Source of the DNA: Clostridia bacterium
GTDB taxonomy: Bacteria; UBA6262; WVXT01; JAUXBS01
DNA length: 5,674 bases
NCBI GenBank assembly: GCA_030619245.1
Contig: JAUXBS010000094.1
Coordinates: 1 to 5,674, forward strand
Direction: 5' to 3'
Part shown: positions 1 through 5,467 of the stretch, piece after piece
Layout of the letters: each line of letters begins with the position of its first letter
How positions within the stretch are numbered: the stretch's first letter is position 1
The notes under the pieces: model-generated
The model's input: the letters and a program-made list of their open reading frames with translations, nothing else
What the model was told of the DNA's origin: nothing
Database searches by the model: none
Program-made: the position numbers and the translations under genes

Positions 1-66
1 ATTGAGGTTGTCCTGAAGGCGCAGGGAAAATGGAAGAAGGTAGTGGAAAAATACATGCTGGGTTAG
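1..66 (+). CDS. kdsC: 3-deoxy-D-manno-octulosonate 8-phosphate phosphatase, C-terminal end (partial)
   Basis: The first 66 bases stay open in frame 1 and end at TAG (64-66), giving 21 residues that contain LKAQGKWKKVVEKY. An (I/L)LKAQGKW tail is typical of the C-terminus of KdsC, a HAD-superfamily phosphatase that removes phosphate from Kdo-8-phosphate in the cytoplasm to give Kdo for the LPS inner core. The 5' part, with the catalytic Asp motifs, lies outside the window, so the call rests on this tail plus context: the genes that follow are LPS acylation and export genes, and kdsC commonly sits upstream of lptC/lptA/lptB. Another HAD phosphatase cannot be excluded. The stop lies inside the longest reading frame of the next gene, which bears on that gene's start. 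Confidence 0.68.
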   Translation: MEVVLKAQGKWKKVVEKYMLG

Positions 67-1040
67 TTTCAGTTTATTCGCCTGTGCAGAAAATTACGGG
101 TTTGTTATGGGAAATTTATCCAATTAGTCTAAAGGTATATATTTTGAAATTCTGGCAGAAAATAATTCGTGCGTTGATCCGGATTTTAATAGTGTTTAAT
201 TATTTTACCGTAAAACTAATCCCGTTTAAGGCGGCGGTGTTTATTGGGGGCTGTCTGGGTAGGATTGTATGGCTTGTGTTTGGCAGGGAAAGGGCCGGGT
301 GTGTTGAGAACCTGAGAAAATCGTTTCCGGAAAAATCCGAAAATGAAATTGCAGGGATTTCAAAAGAAGTGTTTATGAACCAGGGGAAGAACTACATGGA
401 GTTATTGTGCTTTCCCAGGTTAAAGAAAAACAGGCTCAATAAGTATGTGAAAATTCAGAATGAGGAGATTATCAGGAAAGCCCTGGACGGGAATAATGGT
501 GTCATAATACTTACGGCTCACTTTGGGAACTGGGAATTGCTTGGAGCCGCGCTGGGAACCAACGGGTACCCGCTCTGGGTAATAGCAAGGAGAATATACG
601 ATAACATTCTAAATAAATGGCTGATAAATCTGCGGCTGACCAGGAATATACATATAATTCAAAGAGGGGAATCGCCAAAGGAGATATTGAGCGTATTCAA
701 GCGCAACCGGATGCTTGGAGTGATTCTTGACCAGTATTCTTCGCGGGTTCCGGGCGTTTTTGTGGATTTTTTCGGCAGGCAGTGTTATACTTCGAACGGA
801 CTTGCATCTATTGTGGCAAAGAAGGATATTCCTGTTATTCCATGTTTCATCGTAAGGCAGAAGCAGGGACATTTATTGTGCGTGGGAGAACCCGTGGAAC
901 CGATAAGGCTGGATGACAGGGAAGCTGAAATCAGGGAGAATACGCAGAACTACACGAAGGTGATTGAAAGCTGGATTAGGAAGCATCCTTCACAATGGGT
1001 CTGGATGCATGACCGATGGAAGGCCCCAAAAATAGCATGA
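30..1040 (+). CDS. LpxL/HtrB-family lysophospholipid (lipid A) acyltransferase
   Basis: This is an inner-membrane acyltransferase of the LpxL/LpxM family, which adds secondary acyl chains to the Kdo-lipid A precursor. Counting from the ATG at 30 (336 residues), a hydrophobic anchor spans about 43-83, and ENLRKSFPEKS (93-103) is the usual family segment after it. The catalytic HX4E motif is HFGNWE (His164, Glu169), followed by VILDQ (231-235), GVFVDFFGR (242-250) and the terminal PSQWVWMHDRWK (320-331). The start is uncertain: the ATG at 30 overlaps kdsC by 37 bp and adds about 38 residues not expected in the family. A TTG at 144 has AAAGG 8 nt upstream and gives 298 residues, the usual family length, beginning just before the membrane anchor. 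Stop TGA (1038-1040) overlaps the lptC ATG. Which acyl position it modifies, and hence lpxL versus lpxM, cannot be told from sequence. Confidence 0.88.
   Translation: MEEGSGKIHAGLVSVYSPVQKITGLLWEIYPISLKVYILKFWQKIIRALIRILIVFNYFTVKLIPFKAAVFIGGCLGRIVWLVFGRERAGCVENLRKSFPEKSENEIAGISKEVFMNQGKNYMELLCFPRLKKNRLNKYVKIQNEEIIRKALDGNNGVIILTAHFGNWELLGAALGTNGYPLWVIARRIYDNILNKWLINLRLTRNIHIIQRGESPKEILSVFKRNRMLGVILDQYSSRVPGVFVDFFGRQCYTSNGLASIVAKKDIPVIPCFIVRQKQGHLLCVGEPVEPIRLDDREAEIRENTQNYTKVIESWIRKHPSQWVWMHDRWKAPKIA
131..135 (+). promoter_or_regulatory. Possible ribosome binding site favouring a TTG start at 144 for the acyltransferase
   Basis: AAAGG at 131-135 lies 8 nt before TTG 144-146, which is in frame with the acyltransferase. 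This start would avoid the overlap with kdsC and place the first residues directly before the membrane anchor, giving 298 residues. The competing ATG at 30 has only AGGG with a 3-nt spacer, or AAGG with a 10-nt spacer, inside the kdsC coding region. I favour 144 biologically, but sequence alone does not settle it. Confidence 0.4.
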
Positions 1041-1585
1041 GTCATAATTCTATGAATAAATATCGGTGCTGGGTGGTTCTTTTGTTATTGTTCCTGCAGG
1101 GCTGTTCACCGGAAGACGGCGTTTCTGGTGGAAGGAAGAAACAGATACCTGACCAGACCATACATGGTTTTGTGGTAACTGAAATGAAATCAGGGATAAA
1201 GGAGTGGAAACTCATTGCTGAAAGGGCGGATATTTATCAAAAGAGGAATGAAACTGAATTGTTTAAACTCAGCATGAAGTTCTATAACAGTGAAGAGGAT
1301 GTGACTTCCACTTTGACTGCCGATGAGGGGAAGGTTAATAACAAGACGAATGATGTTTTTATGAAGGGGAATGTCATTATAGTTTCAGAAGAGAAGAAAA
1401 AAAAGCTTACAACAGAAAGCCTGCGGTGGGATGCCGGAAGGGAGAAATTGCTATCGGATGATTTTATCAGGCAGGAGGATGAGGATGTAATAGTCACAGG
1501 TTACGGGCTTGAGGTTGATTCCAGGCTGGGCAGGGTCCTGATAAAAAAAGATGTTAAGGTGGAACAAAAGGTGAAAAAGGAATGA
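1037..1585 (+). CDS. lptC: LPS export periplasmic protein LptC, predicted lipoprotein form
   Basis: LptC is the bitopic inner-membrane component that takes LPS from LptB2FG and passes it to LptA. From the ATG at 1037 this is 182 residues, close to the E. coli length (about 190). The N-terminus has a basic stretch and hydrophobic core ending in FLQGC, a lipobox-like site that would make Cys23 (from this start) the lipidated residue instead of leaving a classical transmembrane anchor. The rest matches the LptC beta-jellyroll pattern: EWKLIAERADIY, then TLTADEGKV, FMKGNVII, LTTESLRWDA and VTGYGLEVDS. The frame stays open to an ATG at 1016, but the ATG at 1037 overlaps the acyltransferase stop as ATGA, the usual coupled arrangement. 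GGAAGG at 1018-1023 is 13 nt away, somewhat far. ATG 1052 is another option. The stop overlaps lptA by ATGA. An A8 run (1397-1404) lies in a lysine-rich segment. Confidence 0.87.
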   Translation: MSHNSMNKYRCWVVLLLLFLQGCSPEDGVSGGRKKQIPDQTIHGFVVTEMKSGIKEWKLIAERADIYQKRNETELFKLSMKFYNSEEDVTSTLTADEGKVNNKTNDVFMKGNVIIVSEEKKKKLTTESLRWDAGREKLLSDDFIRQEDEDVIVTGYGLEVDSRLGRVLIKKDVKVEQKVKKE

Positions 1586-2295
1586 GAAAAAAAGCAATAT
1601 TGCTGATTATATTGTTAATGCTGTTGATTGCCGGTGTTGCGCGCGCTGCGAATAAGAATAAAGGTTATATAGTTACATCTGACAGGATGGAGGTAGCGAA
1701 GAAAGGCAGGGCGGCTGTATTTATTGGTAATGTGAAGCTTACGAAGGAGGATGTTACGGTAATGTCTGACAGGATGGAGAGCCATGAAGAGGAGGATTTT
1801 CTTCTTGCGACCGGCAGTGTCCATGGTGTGGATTTCTCGGGGGAAGGAGAAAAGACAGAGGTTTTCTGCGAAAGGGCAGAGTACAACAGGGATGTCTCTA
1901 TGGGTGTTTTTACCGGGAAACCAAGGGTGGTTAAAACTGATGTTGAGGATGAGAGTGAAAGTATTGATATAAGCGGTGACAGGATTGAAATGTTCAAAGA
2001 AGAAAAAAGGGGGAGTGTAAAGGGAAACGTGGTTGTTAAGCAGGGGGATATTAGCGCTGCAAGCGATCTTCTGGATTATGATTCTGAGTTAGATAGAATA
2101 ATTCTGAGTAAAGGTGAACCGATAATACATCAAAGTAGTGAAGATGTTGAAGCTGAATATACTGCCGGGCGGATTACCATGTTGGTGGATGATAAGGTAA
2201 TAGTATTTGAGGATAAATTCAGGGCATGTATTTACATGAAGGAAGAAGGCGATACGGAAGAAATTCAAGTGGACATGGAAACGGAGCAGGATTAA
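1582..2295 (+). CDS. lptA: LPS export periplasmic protein LptA (OstA-like), two-repeat form
   Basis: LptA forms the periplasmic bridge that carries LPS from LptC to the outer-membrane LptD. The 237-residue product opens with a clear Sec signal peptide: RKK, a hydrophobic core at about 5-18, and an AxA site with cleavage expected after Ala22. The mature part is beta-rich with OstA-type motifs: VTSDRMEVAKKGRAAVFIGNV (31-51) and later ISGDRIEMFKEEKRGSVKGNV (130-150). The two stretches resemble each other, so the protein seems to hold two OstA units and is longer than E. coli LptA (185 residues). SDLLDYDSELDRIILSKGEP (161-180) is also typical of the family. The start ATG overlaps the lptC TGA, and AAAAGG at 1566-1571 lies 10 nt upstream. 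The tail after about residue 215 is acidic and probably disordered. An LptC-type or LptD N-domain protein is the main alternative; signal peptide and gene order favour LptA. Confidence 0.87.
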   Translation: MRKKAILLIILLMLLIAGVARAANKNKGYIVTSDRMEVAKKGRAAVFIGNVKLTKEDVTVMSDRMESHEEEDFLLATGSVHGVDFSGEGEKTEVFCERAEYNRDVSMGVFTGKPRVVKTDVEDESESIDISGDRIEMFKEEKRGSVKGNVVVKQGDISAASDLLDYDSELDRIILSKGEPIIHQSSEDVEAEYTAGRITMLVDDKVIVFEDKFRACIYMKEEGDTEEIQVDMETEQD

Positions 2296-2297
2296 TT

Positions 2298-3017
2298 ATG
2301 TCTTTATCAACGGAAGCAATTGTAAAGAAATATTCCAGGCGCACAGTGGTTAATAAAGTTAACATAGAGATAGGATCCGGGGAGATTGTGGGTTTGCTGG
2401 GGCCTAACGGAGCGGGCAAAACCACGATATTTCATATGATAGTCGGACTCATCAGGCCTAATTCAGGCAGGATACTTCTTGAAGGCAGGGATATTATGAA
2501 GTCTCCCATGCATATACGGGCCAGGCAGGGTATTGGATACCTCGCGCAGGAACCTTCTATTTTCAGAAAGCTCTCAGTAAAAAATAATATAATGGCTATC
2601 ATAGAAACACTTGACATGAAAGATGAGGATAAGGAAACCAGATTGAAGGAACTGTTAAAGGAACTCGAGATTGAACACCTGTCAGATAACAAGGCCTATT
2701 CATTATCCGGGGGAGAAAAGAGGAGGGTGGAAATAACGAGGGCGCTGGTAACTTCACCAAAATACATCCTGCTTGATGAACCATTTGTTGGAATAGATCC
2801 GATTGCAACCGTTGAAATTCAGCAAATCATTGCGAAATTAAGGGGCAAGGGGCTTGGAATACTGATTACAGACCATAATGTAAGGGAGACTTTAAAGATC
2901 ATTGACAGGGCTTACATAATATACGAAGGGGAGATTCTAATATCAGGTACTGCTGAAGAACTGCTTAAGTCAAGAGAAGCGCATAAGGTTTATCTGGGGG
3001 AAAAGTTTAAAATGTAG
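2298..3017 (+). CDS. lptB: LPS export ABC transporter ATP-binding protein LptB
   Basis: LptB is the cytoplasmic ATPase of the LptB2FG transporter, which extracts LPS from the inner membrane and pushes it along LptC/LptA. From ATG 2298 it has 239 residues, against 241 in E. coli. All ABC motifs are present: Walker A GPNGAGKTT (35-43), Q-loop YLAQ (Gln84), signature LSGGE (136-140), Walker B YILLDEP with catalytic Glu161, D-loop GIDP, and H-loop TDHNVRETL (His193). The last residues VYLGEKFKM closely match the LptB-specific tail, which separates it from branched-chain amino-acid transporter ATPases of similar fold. The frame is open to an ATG at 2226, but that would overlap lptA by 70 bp; ATG 2298 lies 2 nt after the lptA stop with AGG 7 nt upstream. 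LptF and LptG are not in the window. Confidence 0.96.
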   Translation: MSLSTEAIVKKYSRRTVVNKVNIEIGSGEIVGLLGPNGAGKTTIFHMIVGLIRPNSGRILLEGRDIMKSPMHIRARQGIGYLAQEPSIFRKLSVKNNIMAIIETLDMKDEDKETRLKELLKELEIEHLSDNKAYSLSGGEKRRVEITRALVTSPKYILLDEPFVGIDPIATVEIQQIIAKLRGKGLGILITDHNVRETLKIIDRAYIIYEGEILISGTAEELLKSREAHKVYLGEKFKM

Positions 3018-3042
3018 CGGCAATAAATCGATGTCAGGGAAG

Positions 3043-3048
3043 AAGGAG
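3043..3048 (+). promoter_or_regulatory. Ribosome binding site of ptsN
   Basis: AAGGAG at 3043-3048 is one of the strongest Shine-Dalgarno matches in the window and lies 10 nt before ATG 3059. It decides for that start over the in-frame ATG at 3068, which would be 19 nt away. It also suggests that ptsN is translated independently and not coupled to lptB, which ends 41 nt upstream. I see no convincing promoter in the 41-nt gap. Confidence 0.6.
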
Positions 3049-3058
3049 TATTAAACGA

Positions 3059-3520
3059 ATGAAAATCATGGATTTTATTAGTAAGGATGCTATTAAAGTA
3101 GGCCTTGAGTCAACAACTAAAAGGGAAGTAATCGGGGAACTGGTTGACCTGTTAATAAAGGCCCGGAAAGTCAGAAAGGATGCAAAGGGGAAAGTAGTCA
3201 GGGTATTGATGGAAAGAGAAAAAGCAGGGTCAACAGGTATTGGGCAGGGTATTGCAATTCCTCATGCAAGGTCAACAAGCGTAAAAGACGTAGTCATTGC
3301 GTTCGGGAGTTCCCCTGGTGGAATTGAATTCAGTGCCCTGGACGGGGAGCCGGTGTATATAATTTTCCTGTTAATGGCTCCAAAGGAGTCAACGGGATTG
3401 CATTTGAAGATTCTGGCCAAGATATCAAGGCTTTTGAAGGATAAATATTTCAGAATGGATTTGAAGGATGCAAAAATCCCTGAAAAAGTGATCAGAATAA
3501 TCAAAAAGGAAGACCAGTAA
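3059..3520 (+). CDS. ptsN: PTS EIIA-Ntr / fructose-type EIIA domain protein (PtsN-like)
   Basis: This is a stand-alone cytoplasmic EIIA domain of the fructose/Ntr type, which receives phosphate from a histidine phosphocarrier and usually has a regulatory role. The product is 153 residues (E. coli PtsN 163). The phosphorylation site motif STGIGQGIAIPHAR (58-71) places the active histidine at His69. Further family segments are ALDGEPVYIIFLLMAPKES (93-111) and GLHLKILAKISRLLKD (113-128), with the second conserved histidine at His115. No DNA-binding, EIIB or EIIC domain is attached. It lies 41 nt after lptB and 64 nt before hprK. In many proteobacteria ptsN follows rpoN and hpf; neither is here, so a sigma-54 link cannot be assumed. 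A plain fructose-family sugar EIIA is the alternative, but no fructose EIIBC is nearby. Confidence 0.88.
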   Translation: MKIMDFISKDAIKVGLESTTKREVIGELVDLLIKARKVRKDAKGKVVRVLMEREKAGSTGIGQGIAIPHARSTSVKDVVIAFGSSPGGIEFSALDGEPVYIIFLLMAPKESTGLHLKILAKISRLLKDKYFRMDLKDAKIPEKVIRIIKKEDQ

Positions 3521-3529
3521 AAATTATTA

Positions 3530-3574
3530 GATGAAGGGGGTTCATCACTGTATTTGAAGAAGGTATTTCATGAA
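3530..3574 (+). promoter_or_regulatory. Small repeated GATGAA/TTCATC elements in the hprK leader
   Basis: The 64-nt gap between ptsN and hprK holds a perfect 6-bp inverted repeat, GATGAA (3530-3535) and TTCATC (3541-3546), around a loop of five G. It also holds a palindrome TTCATGAA (3567-3574) that overlaps the hprK Shine-Dalgarno AAGGA (3573-3577). TTCAT at 3541-3545 could pair either with the upstream GATGAA or with ATGAA at 3570-3574, which would mask part of the ribosome binding site. Stems are only 5-6 bp and AT-rich, with no following U-run, so this is not a terminator. Function is speculative. Confidence 0.2.
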
Positions 3575-3577
3575 GGA
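3573..3577 (+). promoter_or_regulatory. Ribosome binding site of hprK
   Basis: AAGGA at 3573-3577 lies 7 nt before ATG 3585, a near-ideal spacing that fixes the hprK start. It overlaps the TTCATGAA palindrome at 3567-3574. Confidence 0.55.
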
Positions 3578-3584
3578 ATGAAAA

Positions 3585-4526
3585 ATGAGAAAAATTACCG
3601 TTGATAATATTTTAAAAGAAAAAAACGTTGCGCTGAAGTTAAAGCCGGTGTTGTCAAAATCAGGGATGGATAGGGAGATTAAGACTCTTGAAATTCACCG
3701 TCCTGTTATGGCTCTTCAGGGATGTTTAGATTCGTTCCCTCGGGGGGCGGTTCAAATACTGGGTAAAGAAGAAATGATTGCCATAAGCAAGTTGAAGAAG
3801 GACAGTAGGAGGGATGTATTCAGGGAGCTTTTCAGAAAAGACATTCCCTGTTTTGTTGTTACGGCAGGCATTAAACTGCCTAAAGGGTTCGGCAAGGAGG
3901 CGGAAAAAGCAAGAATACCGGTATTGAGGACTTCTCTTTCCACAACCAGGTTAATTAACAGGATATTCATATTCCTTGATGACAGGATGGCTCAAAGAAC
4001 CACGGCGCAGGGAGTCATGATGGACATTTACGGTATGGGGATACTCATTACAGGTTATTCAGGGATTGGCAAGAGTGAATGCGCCCTGGAACTGTTAAAA
4101 AGAGGCCACCGCCTTATTGCAGATGACCTTGTTGGTATAAAACAAAGATCAGGCAGTATTCTTGTGGCTTACTTCATGGGAGTAAACCATCATTATATGG
4201 AAGTAAGAGGGCTTGGCATAATAGACATAGAGAAGGTTTTTGGCATAGGTTCCGTAAGGAATGCTATAAGAGTTGATCTTGTGATAAAACTGGAGGATTG
4301 GGATAGAACGAAGGAGTATGACCGCCTGGGTTTAGAGAAGAGGTATAAGGCCATGCTTGATATAAAAATCCCTGAAGTTGTTGTTCCGGTTATGGCAGGC
4401 AGGAACCTGGCAGTTATTATTGAACTGGCGGCGAAGAACCAGAGGTTGAAGGAAGAAGGGCATTATGCCATTAGGGAACTTGACCGGGAACTGATAAAGA
4501 TCACAAAAAGGAAAAAAAAGAAATAA
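3585..4526 (+). CDS. hprK: HPr kinase/phosphorylase HprK
   Basis: HprK is the bifunctional cytoplasmic enzyme that phosphorylates and dephosphorylates a serine of HPr, linking carbon or energy state to PTS activity. The 313 residues match full length. The N-terminal domain includes HRPVMALQG (38-46), AVQILGKEEM (55-64) and IPVLRTSLSTTRL (111-123). The C-terminal kinase domain has Walker A GYSGIGKSE (157-165), the catalytic pair in LIADDLV (Asp180, Asp181), the HprK signature MEVRGLGIIDI (205-215), EYDRLGL (244-250) and VPVMAGRNLAVIIE (267-280). Oddities: in RTTAQGV (138-144) Gln142 replaces the histidine of the usual T(S/T)(V/A)HGV motif, and Tyr158 stands where Asp or Lys is common in the P-loop. 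The lysine-rich tail KRKKKK is coded by an A8 run. A good Shine-Dalgarno AAGGA lies 7 nt before the start. No HPr gene is in the window, so its partner must be encoded elsewhere. Confidence 0.95.
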   Translation: MRKITVDNILKEKNVALKLKPVLSKSGMDREIKTLEIHRPVMALQGCLDSFPRGAVQILGKEEMIAISKLKKDSRRDVFRELFRKDIPCFVVTAGIKLPKGFGKEAEKARIPVLRTSLSTTRLINRIFIFLDDRMAQRTTAQGVMMDIYGMGILITGYSGIGKSECALELLKRGHRLIADDLVGIKQRSGSILVAYFMGVNHHYMEVRGLGIIDIEKVFGIGSVRNAIRVDLVIKLEDWDRTKEYDRLGLEKRYKAMLDIKIPEVVVPVMAGRNLAVIIELAAKNQRLKEEGHYAIRELDRELIKITKRKKKK

Positions 4527-4536
4527 AGTCAGCAAA

Positions 4537-4950
4537 ATGATTGGAATCATAATAATAACGCATGGGAATTTCGGAAAAGAACTTTTTGCCTCGGTTGAAA
4601 ATATCCTGGGCAAGCAGGAATTCGTGAGTGTAATATCCGTTCAGGTTGGCGACGGGCTGGATACTGTAAAGGACAGGCTGGGTAAGGTAATAAATGATCC
4701 CGAATTTCCGGAGGAAAAAATAATAATTGTTGATATCTTCGGAGGCACCCCGTCAAATGCAAGTTTGTCCTTTGTGAAGGTTCCCGGGGTAGGAATAATA
4801 AGCGGTATAAACCTGCCTGTATTAATTGCCTTTTTTTCAGGCAGGGGAATAAAGAGTTCGTCTGAACTGGTTTCAGAGATAATAGATGCCGGCCAAAAAG
4901 GGATAATAAATATAAAACAGAAAATGTTGGAGAAACTGGGAAAAAAGTAA
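4537..4950 (+). CDS. PTS mannose-family EIIA component
   Basis: This is a stand-alone EIIA domain of the mannose/fructose/sorbose PTS family, which passes phosphate from HPr to EIIB in the cytoplasm. It has 137 residues, near the size of the E. coli ManX EIIA domain. The N-terminal strand MIGIIIITHG holds the phosphorylated histidine His9. VDIFGGTPSNASL (65-77) carries Asp66, matching the conserved aspartate next to the active site, and ISGINLPVLI (88-97) is the usual interface segment. It starts 10 nt after hprK with only a weak ribosome binding site, and its TAA overlaps the EIIB ATG by one base, so translation is probably coupled in both directions. In E. coli EIIA and EIIB are fused; here they are separate. 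Substrate cannot be inferred. Confidence 0.92.
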   Translation: MIGIIIITHGNFGKELFASVENILGKQEFVSVISVQVGDGLDTVKDRLGKVINDPEFPEEKIIIVDIFGGTPSNASLSFVKVPGVGIISGINLPVLIAFFSGRGIKSSSELVSEIIDAGQKGIINIKQKMLEKLGKK

Positions 4951-5414
4951 TGGGTTTAATGCTGGTAAGAATTGATGACCGTCTTATACATGGCCAGGTA
5001 GTTGAAGGCTGGTGCAAGCATTGCAGGATTAATCATATTGTGGTCTGTAATGATACTGTGGCCAGGGATGAGATGCAGAGGACACTGCTTTCGCTGGCTG
5101 TTCCTTCAGAAATAAAAATATCCATTTATAGTATAAAACAGGCATTAAAAGAAATTCCATCACTGGAAAATGAAAAAGGAAATGTAATGCTCCTGCTTTC
5201 CTCGCCACAGGATGCTCTTAGGCTTGTAAGGAAGGGGCTTAAGGTAAAAACGATAAATGTGGGGGGGATGCATTATTCACCCGGGAAAGTACAGGTACAA
5301 AAAGCAATATCATTAGGCGATGATGATTTAAATGCTTTTGAGGAACTGGACAAACTGGGTGTTATACTTGAAGCGCGGATAGTGCCTACGGATACAAAAA
5401 TAAGAATGAATTAG
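4950..5414 (+). CDS. PTS mannose-family EIIB component
   Basis: EIIB takes phosphate from EIIA on a histidine and gives it to the sugar as EIIC/EIID transport it. The 154-residue product begins with the family hallmark LVRIDDRLIHGQVVEGW (5-21), in which His14 is the phosphorylated residue. NVGGMHYSPGKVQV (103-116) is the second conserved region. Length agrees with free-standing EIIB proteins of the family (about 150-165). ATG 4950 shares its A with the EIIA stop (TAATG); ATG 4959 is possible but has no better ribosome binding site. A G7 run at 5261-5267 falls in the Val-Gly-Gly codons of the conserved NVGGM motif and the frame is intact. With both active histidines present, the EIIA-EIIB relay looks functional. 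Confidence 0.94.
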   Translation: MGLMLVRIDDRLIHGQVVEGWCKHCRINHIVVCNDTVARDEMQRTLLSLAVPSEIKISIYSIKQALKEIPSLENEKGNVMLLLSSPQDALRLVRKGLKVKTINVGGMHYSPGKVQVQKAISLGDDDLNAFEELDKLGVILEARIVPTDTKIRMN

Positions 5415-5418
5415 GGGT

Positions 5419-5447
5419 ATTATAAGGGTGTATTTCCGTGTTATAAT
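5419..5447 (+). promoter_or_regulatory. Inverted repeat with TATAAT box between EIIB and EIIC
   Basis: The 53-nt gap before EIIC contains ATTATAA (5419-5425) and its exact reverse complement TTATAAT (5441-5447), with a 15-nt spacer. The right arm includes TATAAT (5442-5447), a perfect -10 consensus, but the region 17 nt upstream (ATTATA) is a poor -35. It could be an operator, a weak internal promoter for EIIC and what follows, or a weak RNA hairpin. The stem is all A/T and no U-run follows, so a terminator is unlikely. Confidence 0.25.
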
Positions 5448-5467
5448 CAAAGGATTTTAAAGGAAAA

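Noticed and set aside
1016..1036. Earlier in-frame ATG for lptC at 1016
   Set aside because: It lies inside the acyltransferase end; ATG 1037 forms the common ATGA overlap and gives a normal signal sequence.
1665..1997. 110-residue minus-strand open frame within lptA
   Set aside because: It is antisense to a well-supported lptA, is rich in Ser/Thr/Leu as expected from the reverse of a Glu/Lys-rich gene, and shows no recognisable motif.
2226..2297. 24-residue N-terminal extension of LptB from ATG 2226
   Set aside because: It would overlap the lptA coding end in another frame and adds residues absent from LptB; ATG 2298 has good spacing and gives 239 residues.
3018..3058. Possible terminator or promoter between lptB and ptsN
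   Set aside because: The 41-nt gap shows no stem with a U-run and no convincing -35/-10 pair; only the ptsN ribosome binding site is clear.
3531..3557. Eight-codon leader peptide frame (ATG 3531 to TGA) upstream of hprK
   Set aside because: No ribosome binding site precedes it and it has no run of regulatory codons or following terminator; chance is a sufficient explanation.
4547..5017. 156-residue minus-strand open frame opposite EIIA and the start of EIIB
   Set aside because: It lies antisense to two genes with clear active-site motifs and gives low-complexity, motif-free protein; it is a coding shadow.
5261..5267. G7 run in EIIB as a phase-variation tract or sequencing error
   Set aside because: The run encodes part of the conserved NVGGM motif and the frame is intact on both sides, so there is no sign of a frameshift.
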